From Hydra vulgaris (Eukaryota; Cnidaria; Hydrozoa; Anthoathecata; Hydridae), in the NCBI RefSeq assembly GCF_038396675.1, contig NC_088921.1, positions 48,948,501-49,012,500 on the forward strand: DNA of 64,000 nt. The letters run 5' to 3'. Position numbers and translations under genes: made by a program. The notes under the pieces were generated by a model. It ran no database searches. It was given only the letters and a program-made list of their open reading frames with translations, and was not told where the DNA came from. Position 1 is the stretch's first letter; every line of letters begins with the position of its first letter. Below are positions 1 through 10,370 of the stretch, in pieces.

Positions 1-162
1 AAACTGCCTACTTCAGTTGTTAAATTACTGTCCGTAAATATGTCTAAAGCGAATACAGACAAGCTATGTTTTGCAAATTATTTATATTTTTTAATTTGTT
101 TTGTAAAACTTGTTATTGAGTCTGTCAAAGGGTGGGCTTGGCGTTGACCCTAAACAAAAAAG

Positions 163-232
163 TTTGTTATTATTGTTATTATTATTATTATCATTACTAC
201 TTTTGTTATTATCATTATTGTTATTGTTATTA
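163..232. repeat. Imperfect (ATT)n / (GTTATT)n tract
   Basis: Trinucleotide-like run of TTATTATTA with G and C interruptions. The rest of positions 1-360 is AT-rich and shows no coding or repeat structure I can name. Confidence 0.7.
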
Positions 233-603
233 ACTCACAAAGAAGTTAATTGTTAAATTAATATGTGTTCACTTTGTGATATATCATACATTTATAATTA
301 AATTTAAACGAAATATAAAACGAATAATTTCATAAAAAAGTATAGATTAAAACTAAATATAGCAGAAATAGAGTTAAATATTGTATGGAACACCACCCAC
401 AAAACGAAATTACTAAAACAAAGTCTAAAAAACTATGCGTGCAAAGCAATTAACTTTTTAAATAGGTTAGTAAACCTGGCTTCAGTGATGAAAAGTATGA
501 TGGTCCAATATACCAATTTATAGGATTTCAATTAAAAAACCTAATTTATTTCACTTATTATTATTTATGTATAAATATAAGAGCGATCTCCCCAAACATT
601 ATT

Positions 604-747
604 TCAGATATTTTCTTGGTATCATTTTCTGAAAAACATAATCTGGGTTCAAATACCGGTTACAACTATTACTTAGAGAAAACAAAATCTCAAGAGTCAA
701 ATTTACTATTTACGAACCGTGGTCCATCAATATGGAATCAATTCTAA
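604..747 (+). pseudogene. LINE reverse-transcriptase C-terminal remnant
   Basis: One frame from 604 to the stop at 745-747 reads as the tail of a non-LTR retrotransposon polyprotein. It has a Tyr/Asn-rich stretch, then FTNRGPSIWNQF, the motif type (...GPxxWNSL) that closes many jockey/CR1-like reverse-transcriptase proteins. Upstream, positions 360-600 look like the same decayed element but are broken by stops. No upstream reverse-transcriptase catalytic region is present, so this is a 5'-truncated copy. Family assignment rests on the terminal motif only. Confidence 0.5.
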
Positions 748-854
748 AATAAAAGTATTAAAGATTTAAAAACTATATCAACGGCAAACTAAATTGCATC
801 TTCTTAATTTTTAATCCATATACATATTTTATAGTTTATAGTATTTTACAAATG

Positions 855-864
855 ATATATATAC

Positions 865-908
<44 letters not shown>
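855..908. repeat. (TA)n(TG)n microsatellite
   Basis: A TA run passes directly into about 15 TG repeats. It lies next to the C-terminal end of the hAT pseudogene, where the element's left terminus would be expected. Confidence 0.9.
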
Positions 909-911
<3 letters not shown>

Positions 912-916
912 AAGTT

Positions 917-3641
917 TTACATCGCTGAAATCCAAAGTTTCTAATAATTTTGACTCAATAGTTAATCTTACTATATTACTTAAACGACTATGGACCATTG
1001 TTGATTGGTGCATGTTCTTAACTCTTTAAAGAGTAGAGAATGATCTCTCAGCCTCGCAATTTGTTATGGGAATAGTTAGAAACAACCGATATGCTATTTA
1101 AACATTTGGAAATACATCAATAATATTGGTTTCAACAATCCAATTTAAAACATGCAGAGGAATCAATGTGTTTTCAGTCTCAGATTTATCTTTTTTATGC
1201 GAAAAAAAACCCGGAGGCTGCAACTTTAATAATGTTACAAATTGTTCTATTTCAAATATGAAACTATCTTCTAAATCATTTGAGTACACTCCTACAATTT
1301 TTTTCGCGCTAACTTGCAATTCCATGGTACTAATAGTTAACAGCTTCAATAGAAATCCAAATAACTTATTTACGTGGTTGTAACCATCACTTCTTATAGT
1401 TAATTGTGTCACAAGTTTGTTAATAATGACAAAAAATGTATTCACTGGAAACTTGTCGGATACGCTTAAAGAATCAACTTGGTTTTCTCCGTTGCTCAAT
1501 TTTTTAATTACCTTTCTTTTGTTCTTATCCGAATAGTCTTTTTCAATAAACGAGCTAAGTTTTTTTGATTCATTCTCAAATCTCGTAAAGTCGTTTTGTA
1601 AGTTTTTTACAAAGTCAATTAGTGAAAGTAACATACTGCTTGCTGTATGCAAATCTAATTCAACTTTTTGAAGAAATTTGCTAACTGCATTAAACCTCTT
1701 AAGTATGTGATGCCAAAGTACAACCATGAATGCAAACTCTAGCTTAGTGATCTTATTTAATAAACACAAAGCTTCATGACGAGTATCAGATTTTTCTTCT
1801 GTATCCTCAGCTATATGACATAGCGCTGCATGAATCCCATCAAAATTTTCTACTAAACTTCTTTGAAGCATCTGATCTACATGACCATCGTGTATCTGAT
1901 AGGCGCTTGAGTGTAGCACGATTTCCTTTCAATAAATTCCATCTATGTGTTGGAGCTACAAAAATGAATACAAACTCTGGAGAACGCCAAAATAGTTAAT
2001 AGAATTGATGCACTCACTAACACTGCACTGCCCTACTAAATTTAAAGAATGTCCAGCGCAGGGGATATAAAAAGCTAATTCACTCCGCTCTTTTAAACGT
2101 GCTTGTAATCCAGAATATTTACCAGACATAGTGCTTGCATTATCGTATGCCTGTCCCCGACAATTGGTTATATCAATATCATATCTTTCCAGTAGATCTA
2201 AAATGTCAGTAATCAAAGATTTATCGTCGTGGCTTTTAATTTGTAGAAAACAAAAAAATCGTTCATTCACGTGGCCATTTAGATAATAACGAAATATCAC
2301 AGAAAGTTGATCCACGTGAGAAATATCAGGAGTCAAATCTACGATAATTCCCCAGTATTTTGCTTTTTTTATTTCGGTAATAATGTGCGTTAAAACCTTT
2401 TGAGACATAATATCAATTAGCTCTTCACAAATAGTTTTAGACAAATAATTTAGATTACCTTTGCCTTTATTTGCAAAAGTGTCAATGTGTTGCTTTAAAA
2501 CTGGATCAAATTGAGTCAACAGTTCTAACATGCCAAAGTAATTTCAGTTATTTGACGATTCTATAAACTTCCTTATGGCCTCAAAATGCTAAACTTCTTC
2601 CGGCTAAAAAACGAATAACCGCTACTATTCTATTTAAGATTGCAGACCAATAATTAAATTCCCTTTTAATCTGGCTTACCATATATTCATCGACATGAGT
2701 ATTTTGTTTTATGAATAATATCCACTTAATCATACATTGAATATGTTCCTTGCTGTTTTCGTGGCCGAAAATAGTTTGTTTAGCTTTTTTCCAATTGTAA
2801 AAGCCACTTTTGACAAATACGTTGTCGTAATCGGTTGAAAACAACTTGCAAACATAACAAAATACACATCCAGTGGATTCAGAAAAAATTAACCATTTTC
2901 GGTCACACTTTTCGCCATTATTCATCACTTTTTGAAAATATTTAACTGAATAATATCTGTACTGGTTTTTGAGCATCCGCTTCGAAGATTCGAAATTAGA
3001 GTCTTTATTTTGAAAAAAAGCATTTTCGGAAGTATAGCTACCATTTTCTCTCTCCCTTTCTTCAATCTTCTTTTACAAGCTCTACTTTCATATTTTCTTA
3101 GCATTTTAATTATAACTGTATAACCTGAAAAGTGCTAAACTGTTCTTTTTTTCTCTTTCACGAATTTAGCACTTCAGCTATTAAATGCATTTACACAAGA
3201 ACTCTTTTGTGCGGAAGTACAAAAGAATTGTAAAATTTCAATCGTTAATGCAATAATTTTCAATAACAATATAGTTATTCGGGTCATTTATAATTTTCCG
3301 AATGGAATTGTTTTTGTAGCAATTTGTACAAATGTTACATTCAATTATTGCTGTAAGGCGCTGCTACCAATCTAGTAATTTTTTTTTCGTAGAAGTAGTT
3401 GCGCTCCTTCTTTGTCAAAGACCGGAAAAAATATATAATGCAGAGTTTTTGTTGACAGTTATTTTATTTTTGTGCTTTTGTTTTCAGACAATTTAGTAAA
3501 TTTAACTTTGGCTCTTTTAAGTTAATAAAAGATTTAATTTTCAGAGTTAATAAAAAATTATTTACTTTGAATCGGGGCCCCTAAAATTGTAAAGCCTGGG
3601 GCTATAGCCCCCCCCCCTAGCACCCCCTTTATCCGCCACTG
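917..3641 (-). mobile_element. Decayed hAT transposon, zinc-finger/DUF4371 transposase type
   Basis: A minus-strand transposase can be read in pieces. Positions 2976-2581 give the N-terminal TTF-type zinc-finger region (CVFCYVCKLFS, then H-x-H-like residues). Positions 2531-1956 give the DUF4371 RNase-H-like part (WGIIVDLTPDISHVDQLS and CRGQAYDNASTMSGKYSG). Positions 1919-1098 give the helical insertion domain. Positions 1095-917 give the hAT dimerisation motif NCEAERSFSTL. Breaks include at least two in-frame stops flanking the dimerisation motif and frame changes between blocks, so it cannot make a transposase. The 5' end is at about 3575-3641: read on the minus strand it starts CAGTGGCGGAT, followed by a GC-rich block, a classic hAT terminus. 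I cannot find the opposite terminus; the coding end runs into a TA/TG microsatellite. Confidence 0.85.

Positions 3642-3727
<86 letters not shown>
3642..3727. repeat. (TA)n microsatellite
   Basis: About 85 bp of TA repeats start immediately at the terminus of the hAT element ending at 3641, suggesting insertion into or beside a TA tract. Confidence 0.95.
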
Positions 3728-3731
<4 letters not shown>

Positions 3732-4956
3732 TATTATATCATTTGTAACATATCTTTATAACATATTTATAATCAAATTTAGTTTCTTTTTCTTTTTTTT
3801 TGCTTGTATTAATTTAATTAATCTTGTATTTTGTTTTATTAAACGATTTAAATTACTGTTTTATTACTCTTTTTGTTTTCATTCTTTGCACCAAATAAAA
3901 ACGAGTTTTGTATTATTAAATTTTTGTTTTGTTTATATTAAAACGGTATTTAATAAAAGTATTCATGGTTTTTATTGTAAAAAACTTAGTTTCTTTTTAT
4001 ATGTGTTCTATGAAAAGGTTTTTATAACAAGGAGCTCTATGTGATAGATTGTGGCATTAAACTCATCATCTTTAACTTCTTCGAGTCCCTGACTAATCAT
4101 AACAGTATATATATAACTAAAGTATAAAGGTTTTTTTTAAAATGTTTGTATTTATGATGTTTTCATGTTTTTTATATTTTATTTAGACTGATATATGAAT
4201 GTTTAACAAAATTTTCGAATAACTTAAAGCCAACTCTCAAGTGACCTGTTTTTAATTGCAATAAAATTTTTAATTACAATTAAATTAGCATAAACAAAAA
4301 TGTTTTATGAAAGAATATGTAATAATTGTGCTAATTCAGATCTGTTTTAAACATTTGTCTTAAAGTTTAAGTAAAGCACTCTAAATGGATGTTAAAGTTT
4401 ATTAGTTAATAAACTTAACATTTACCATCTTTTCAACGGTCTGTTATGATTAAACTCCTTTTCAAAGTAATCTATAAAACAGCCGGGCTTGCCGATATAA
4501 TGCAAAGCTATTTTAAACTTAAGCCATGCCAAAACTCATTAGCACCTACTGATCTCTGACCCTAACCATATGCTTTTTTTTCTATACCAATGTGTAAGTT
4601 GATGTATGTACATTTAATTTTTATTAGTCAGTAAGGTGGGTTGAAATTATAAAAAAATAAAGTTACAAACCTATAATTGGCAGGAGGTGGAGTAGTTGCT
4701 CCATAGTAGCATTAATAAAAACAAAGTAGTAACGTTTTTGAAATATTAACCAACACTTTTGAAGTAACAATACTTATTTATTAAAATGAAACAAATGCTT
4801 CATTTTAAAAAACAAGCATTGTTTAATTAGTTGCTTAAAATAGTAACTAAATCTATCAACCTATATAAATCTAGGTTCCCAATCGTCTAGAAATGCTTAA
4901 TACACAAGTACACATGCTAGTAAAAAATCTTATTGTCAAACGTATTTATTTTGTTA
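3728..4956. other. AT-rich intergenic DNA, nothing recognised
   Basis: No coding frame with recognisable content, no repeat boundary and no RNA gene seen on either strand. Confidence 0.5.
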
Positions 4957-4960
4957 CCAT

Positions 4961-5008
4961 ATGTGTAGCAACCATAACATTTTCTTGAATGTTATGGTTG
5001 CTACACAT
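4961..5008. repeat. Perfect palindrome, 21 bp arms, 6 nt spacer
   Basis: The left arm 4961-4981 is the exact reverse complement of 4988-5008; the spacer is TTCTTG. No terminal duplication or transposase is seen around it. Confidence 0.95.
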
Positions 5009-5629
5009 TTCCGTAGGATAATTATTAATGTTTTGCAAAGTTCTATTTGCACAACCATTAAATATATTGGTATATTGAGGAGATATATTGAGGAGGATAT
5101 TGGCAGATGTTTTTAATGTTCTACTAGTCATAAATAAAATAATTTTATAATCAGTTTTTACTGTACGCAGGTAGATCCTATTAAGAAGCTTAATGCAAGG
5201 TCTCAAGCCTTATCTAATAAATATTGCACTAATCTTATAAAATCACTGGGAGCTGGCGCAACCATAAAGTTGTAAGTCATTTTTACTCATTAAACTTTCA
5301 AACTGTTATTCAAGCTTTTTTTTTTTTTAAATTAATAACCATACAAACATTCAATCCATTTATATTTGTGCATATCTTTTAAAGATGTTTATTTGGATGC
5401 GATGAATCGGTCATTGAATGCTTTAATTTAGAATCATTGCGTTTTCTAATTAGGAAAAATGCTTTAATTATTTTCAAAGAAGAAATGCAGATAATCAATG
5501 AGCAAAAAAGAAATGCAGACTATTAACGAGCCCTGTTTAGGGAAGAAGCCATGTAGAGGAATGAAGCTAAGTAAAAGGTAATATTTATATTTCCTTTAAC
5601 TTTTATAGAAATAGCATAGCTTTAGAACC

Positions 5630-5990
5630 CTGCAAATCGATTCGCGAATCAAGTGTCTCTTCGATTCGAGAATCGATTCAAAAAATTTTTTTGAACCACT
5701 ATTTATTTTGTGAGTGTTTGTTTTTTCAGATATTTAACGCTAAGATCCTATTAAAATGTTTTTATTTATCTCAACCAGAGTAAAGTAATTGTAAACGAAA
5801 GTAACTATTACTTTACACTGCTTCAAAACAACCGTTAAAAAATTAATTCAGGCAACAAAAAAAAAAATTTTTTAAAGTTTTTTTTTTTGAAAAAAAAATA
5901 CTTGGATTTCCCCATATTGCTGATTCGATTTAATTCGATTCGTAAATCAAGACCCGTATAGATTCGAGATTCGATTTGAAACTGAAAATG
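5630..5990. repeat. Possible MITE with imperfect ATTCGATT termini
   Basis: Both ends of this 360 bp stretch carry related inverted motifs (AATCGATTCGCGAATC on the left; CGAATCTATACGGGTCTTGATT and CGATTCGT-like words on the right). The middle is T/A homopolymer-rich. Termini match only loosely and I see no clean target duplication. The remaining DNA from 5009 to 7295 shows nothing I can name, apart from degenerate copies of CTCTGAATGCTTACAGT at about 6728-6890. Confidence 0.35.
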
Positions 5991-7295
5991 CCAATTCGCT
6001 GGGTCTAAAGTAAAGTCTATGTATTTTGTAAATGTTTGCCCTGACACTCCATTTTAATATTATTTTTTTGCATTTTCTATTTATTTTTTTTTATAGGCGC
6101 AATCAAGGAAACTTCCCTACCTCCTCCTGTCTTAACTAGATCACCTTTCTAGACGAACAGCTATAAGCAAAACCTTAGATGGTTTTGTTTCAAAGTATGT
6201 TATATATAATTTACGTTGAAAACTTAGAAAATAACTTTTTCGTTTTCCTATGTATTAGTTAAGTACCTGTGTTTAAAAAAGCTACCACAACACTTATAAA
6301 AAAAATAATAAGTGTCGAATACTGGAGAACAAAAACGTTGATCTTAAGATGTTTTCCAGTGTTCGATGGCTATAACATTTTATGTTTATTACTTAATTTA
6401 TTATTTTATATTAAACTTTATTATTTATATACACATTTTGGGGGTTATAACTTCTATATTTATTTTTGGACGTCATTTACTCTACGTCATTACTCTAAGT
6501 GTTTTGTAAAGAGTAACTATCCCTTATTACGATAAAACTTTAAAAACAATTATTTATGAAATAACGAGTGAGAAATTATTATTTATATAAGTTTAGGTAA
6601 AAAAACCATCGACGACCTGGTGGTTTACCTTAAGTTCCATAAATTTAATTTAGAAAATTTTTAAACTATTTTGTAAAGTTAAAAAAAAACATGGTGCATC
6701 AGTGATCTGCAGTAGCAGGCTACTCATAACCTCTGAATGCTTACAGTCCAATATACATTACATCCAATACAATCCAATACATGTATGCTCTTATTCAATA
6801 CAGCGTAACACTTACAGTAGCTGTCTACACATAATCTCTGAATGCTAACAGTACCATAACCTATGAATGCTTACAGCAACTGTGACTCTCATTAATGCCA
6901 ATAACTCCATTTTATTTTATGTTTACAGTAACATTTGCACTTTATTTCAAGTAGCAAACAAGGAATTGGAACAAATATCTGGTTTAATGCCAACAGTCCT
7001 TAAACGTTAATAAAACTGAATTTCTCTTATTTTATTCTAAACAAAAGTTTTAATACACTCCTGCATGTTTGTTAATTTTCTTTATAAACTATACCGAAGT
7101 TAAGCAATTTTTTACAAATCAATTATTTGGTATTTTAGCGAATAAAACTAATGTTGGAGAAATCAGTTTAAATTTATTAGCAATATAATCACAACAAATT
7201 TTGGTTTTTTATATAAAATCCGTCAAAACTTAGATAACACCACATTAACTTTACTAAACTTTTTTTTGATAAGCAGTTAAGGTATGTTAAGGCAT

Positions 7296-7480
7296 GAGCA
7301 GCCGTGGCGCAGTGGTTAGCGTTCTGGCTCCCAGAGGTCCGAGGTTTGACGCCGGCTCTAGCCCAATAAGCGACATTAGTAAGAAAGGAAGCGTGAACTT
7401 CTAGTTAAATGCTCTCCCGTGGTGCTCCGTGATAAGATCGTTAGGACCTCTGGGAGCACCTAAAATAAGGTAATTCTTTT
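7296..7480 (+). mobile_element. tRNA-derived SINE, copy 1
   Basis: The head reads like a tRNA gene: a box-A-like TGGCGCAGTGGTTAGCG and a box-B-like GGTTTGACGCC with tRNA spacing. A non-tRNA body follows (GTAAGAAAGGAAGCGTGAAC, then GGTGCTCCGTGATAAGAT). The same head and body recur at 52594-52780, which defines the family. No CCA-compatible acceptor stem is present, so this is not a functional tRNA. Confidence 0.75.
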
Positions 7481-7625
7481 TTGAGAAGTACAAAAAAATC
7501 TTAAATTAAATGTCTCAACAAGCAACACAAAAATGCAGCTCAAATTAACTATTTTAGAAATCGTTTTACTAATGTTAAACCTCTTCTACACAGCATAATA
7601 ATTCTTGATGCTTATCAAATAAATA

Positions 7626-7671
7626 TTTTCAAAATCATGCATATATTTAATTATATGCATGATTTTGAAAA
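7626..7671. repeat. Perfect palindrome, 20 bp arms, 6 nt spacer
   Basis: 7626-7645 is the exact reverse complement of 7652-7671; spacer TTTAAT. The arm sequence is unrelated to the other palindromes in the window. Confidence 0.95.
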
Positions 7672-8215
7672 CATTTTTTTGATAAATTTTAGTTTATACA
7701 TAAATTGTATAATTTATGTTTCAACATTAGTTGAAATAAAAATTTCAAAATTATGAGAAAATATTTTTTGTAAAATATCAAGTTTATATAAGACGCGATC
7801 TACAAGAAGATTTAAAAAACCTATTGGTAAATTTACAAGATTCTCTACTTTCTACCGTGTTCAACTTCTTCCTACCGTGTTACGATATTCTGGAACCATC
7901 ATGTAAGTCTCAGTTATAAAAACTTGTAGTCATTTCAGTTGCATGTCAGTTCAGCTTAAAACTTTTAATTTTTTGTTATTTTTCAAAGAAATGTTTCATT
8001 AAAGAATTGATGGTATATTATTTACATATTTATAAACACATAACTATTGTTGAAAAAATAAAAGAATTTGAGGTTCATGTTAGGATACATTTTTGTACCT
8101 GAATAAACTTTTTTTGACAGATAAATGCTGTTTATTAAAAATTGTTCATAAAGAGAACTGCCATAAGTGCTTAAACTCGTATAAGCCTGTTTCTTTTTAT
8201 TAACGTCTCTCATAT

Positions 8216-8301
8216 GAACAAAATAGAAAATTAAAATTTTCTATTTTGTTCCTTTATACCTTTTTCATATGAACAAAATAGAAAATTAAAATTTTAACTT
8301 T
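8216..8301. repeat. Palindrome (17 bp arms) plus a partial direct copy
   Basis: 8216-8232 pairs with 8235-8251 around a 2 nt centre. A further direct copy of the left arm and centre follows at about 8265-8296, preceded by the same CATATG word, so palindrome and duplication arose together or in sequence. Confidence 0.9.
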
Positions 8302-8735
8302 GTTTACCAACAATCCGAATCCAAAGCAACTTAGCATACCACCAACTTAGCAGCAGTTTTACAGAATACCAGCAGTTCAGCTGATAAGAGTTTCCACCGA
8401 ATTGGAGCAAAACCATATAACATTAAATATTTTTATGTAAAAAATTTTATGTTTTTACAATACCAGTTCAAATTATTTTTGCGTTGTATTACGTTCAGTA
8501 TTTCCACTTTGCATGATTTATCACGTTTTGTAAGATTTTTCGACCTCTTTTTTTAAAAATTATGATTTTTGATTTTATGTAAGATTTCATTATTTTTGTA
8601 AGGTTTTTCTGTTTTTACTTGATACAAAAATATTTCTCACGAATTTATGAGTTAACTGTATAAATCTATTTTACTATAATGTATTTGGTCAAATAACATT
8701 GTACACGCTAATTGTCACGTCAATAAATTATAGTT

Positions 8736-8910
8736 CGGGGTTGTCCATAAAGTACGTTTGCTTTTTATATCAACCCAGCTCACCCTGTATTTTGCTGTAT
8801 CTATCCAACATTTTATGGTATTTTTTTTAATTTAGTGTCTCGTTACTTTTATAACTGACCACCTGCCCCTCATCTCATATACGCAATTTGCAGACCCCAT
8901 CTATTCGATC
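8736..8910. mobile_element. Probable MITE remnant, GGGGT-TGTCCATAAAGTACGT terminus
   Basis: The left end GGGGTTGTCCATAAAGTACG resembles the terminus of the clean MITE at 51919-52083. The right end, read in reverse, begins GGGGTCTGCAAATTGCG, which matches only in part. Boundaries are approximate. Confidence 0.4.
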
Positions 8911-9149
8911 CGAGCGTACGCACTCTACGTGCGATCCCTTAGTTATTGTGTACTAACTTTTGTGTACGTTTTAATGACTATTGTAGTTATTAAGAGTTAT
9001 CAAGAAAGAATCTTACTATATAAAATACTTCGCGTTCGTTTTAATAATGATTTTAATCATCGTCAAGACTTTGTATATATAATGCTTGTGAGATAAAATA
9101 GATCAATTCAAAATCTCAAACATTAATCAACACGATATGAACACAATAA

Positions 9150-10370
9150 TATGCAACAACTAGATGACAACATAATCAATGACACAGTAGAGTTGTTAAC
9201 AAGGCCAAAAATAGTAAGGGCAAGGCCAAGGCCAAACGTTACAAGGCCAAGGCCAAGACCAAGGCCAAAAGTTACAAGGCTAAGGACAAGGCCGAGGCCA
9301 AAAGTTTTAAGATCAAGGCCAAGATTAAGAAATTCAAGACCAAGGCCAAACGCAAACATTTTCAAGACCAAAGATTACGATTTTTGTCTTAGGCTAAGAC
9401 TAATTATTAACAAAACTGAAAGTAGCAAGTGCGGTGACGATAAAACTCTATTTTGCAAAAATAGACCAAGGCTATGCGCAGAATGTAACAAAGTCAATAA
9501 GAAAATATGTATTTTTTTTAAGGCCAAGGCCCATACAATTAAGACCTAGGAAAAAATTTTCAAGGCTTAGACCAAGGCCAACAGTTTCAAGGCTAAGGCC
9601 TCAATTTTTGGTCTTGAGGCAAGGCCAAGGCCAAGGACTAATAACTCTGTGACACAGTCTAATTCTGATTTCAACTTGGCTGATAATATATGTAAAAACT
9701 TTGATGAGCCAGCATCAATAAAAATGAAAAAGGTAAAATATGAAATTATTAGTTTTTTCTTTTTGATTAATCATGCATAGTAGTTACAATTTGTAGTCTC
9801 AAAAGGAAAAGGTTTTTGGCTCTTCTTAATCTATAAATTGGAAATATAATAAGCAACTCGAATCTATTCTAGTAAGTTCTATTAGTTTTTTTATAGTTTT
9901 TCGGGTCTTCCAAATGAAAAAAACAAAAACTGAGATGGAAGCAAGACAACAGTTCTAAAAAGCCAAAACGTAAACATTCAAAACTTTGGCCCAGCTACAG
10001 TGCGAGTGATCTAAGTTTTTTAGAAACAGACGCATTTTGCGTAAAAACCGAATATGCTCTAAGGGCAAAGATGGCGGAATATTTGTGGAGCAAAGTCATT
10101 TTTATTAAGACAGTTTTTGATGTTCCGAGATTTCCTAAATTGCGTGTCTGCGTTGGACTTTTATTTTCTCTTTCTGTAAACAATGCTACAGCTGAAAGAG
10201 AGTTTAGTCTATTTAGGCTCATAAAAACAGTTAAAAGAAACTAATTAGAAAGCTTAACAATTTCGAGTCTATTGTTAGTGAAACATAGTTTAAAAAAAAA
10301 CTCCACTGCCCATGACATTGAGTTGCCTGAGAACCTTTCTAAAAAGTCAAATCAAATACTCTAGTAGGGT
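9150..10370 (+). pseudogene. hAT transposase pseudogene, C-terminal part, split by a MITE
   Basis: The plus strand carries a decayed hAT transposase. Its clearest part, 10070-10363, reads FSLSVNNATAEREFSLFRLI, the hAT C-terminal dimerisation signature (N-x-x-AEREFS), then continues through one stop (TAA at about 10241) into LPENLSKKSNQ. The part just after the inserted repeat (9650-9760) reads TQSNSDFNLADNIC in an open frame. Upstream domains (zinc finger, catalytic DDE region) are absent or unrecognisable. A 462 bp MITE with an 8 bp target duplication is inserted at 9188-9649. Start and end of the whole element were not found. Confidence 0.75.
9188..9649. mobile_element. hAT-like MITE composed largely of AAGGCC hexamer repeats
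   Basis: Direct repeats TGACACAG at 9180-9187 and 9650-9657 flank the block exactly: an 8 bp target duplication as made by hAT transposases. The termini are inverted: TAGAGTTGTTA on the left, CAGAGTTATTA on the right read in reverse. Between them lies a degenerate array of AAGGCC/AAGGCCAAGACC hexamers with interruptions. The hexamer stays open on both strands, giving Arg-Pro repeats on plus and Gly-Leu repeats on minus. I treat both as by-products, not proteins. Confidence 0.8.

Noticed and set aside
9123-9371. Gly-Leu repeat protein on the minus strand
   Set aside because: Complement of the AAGGCC hexamer array inside a MITE; both strands are open purely because of the repeat unit.
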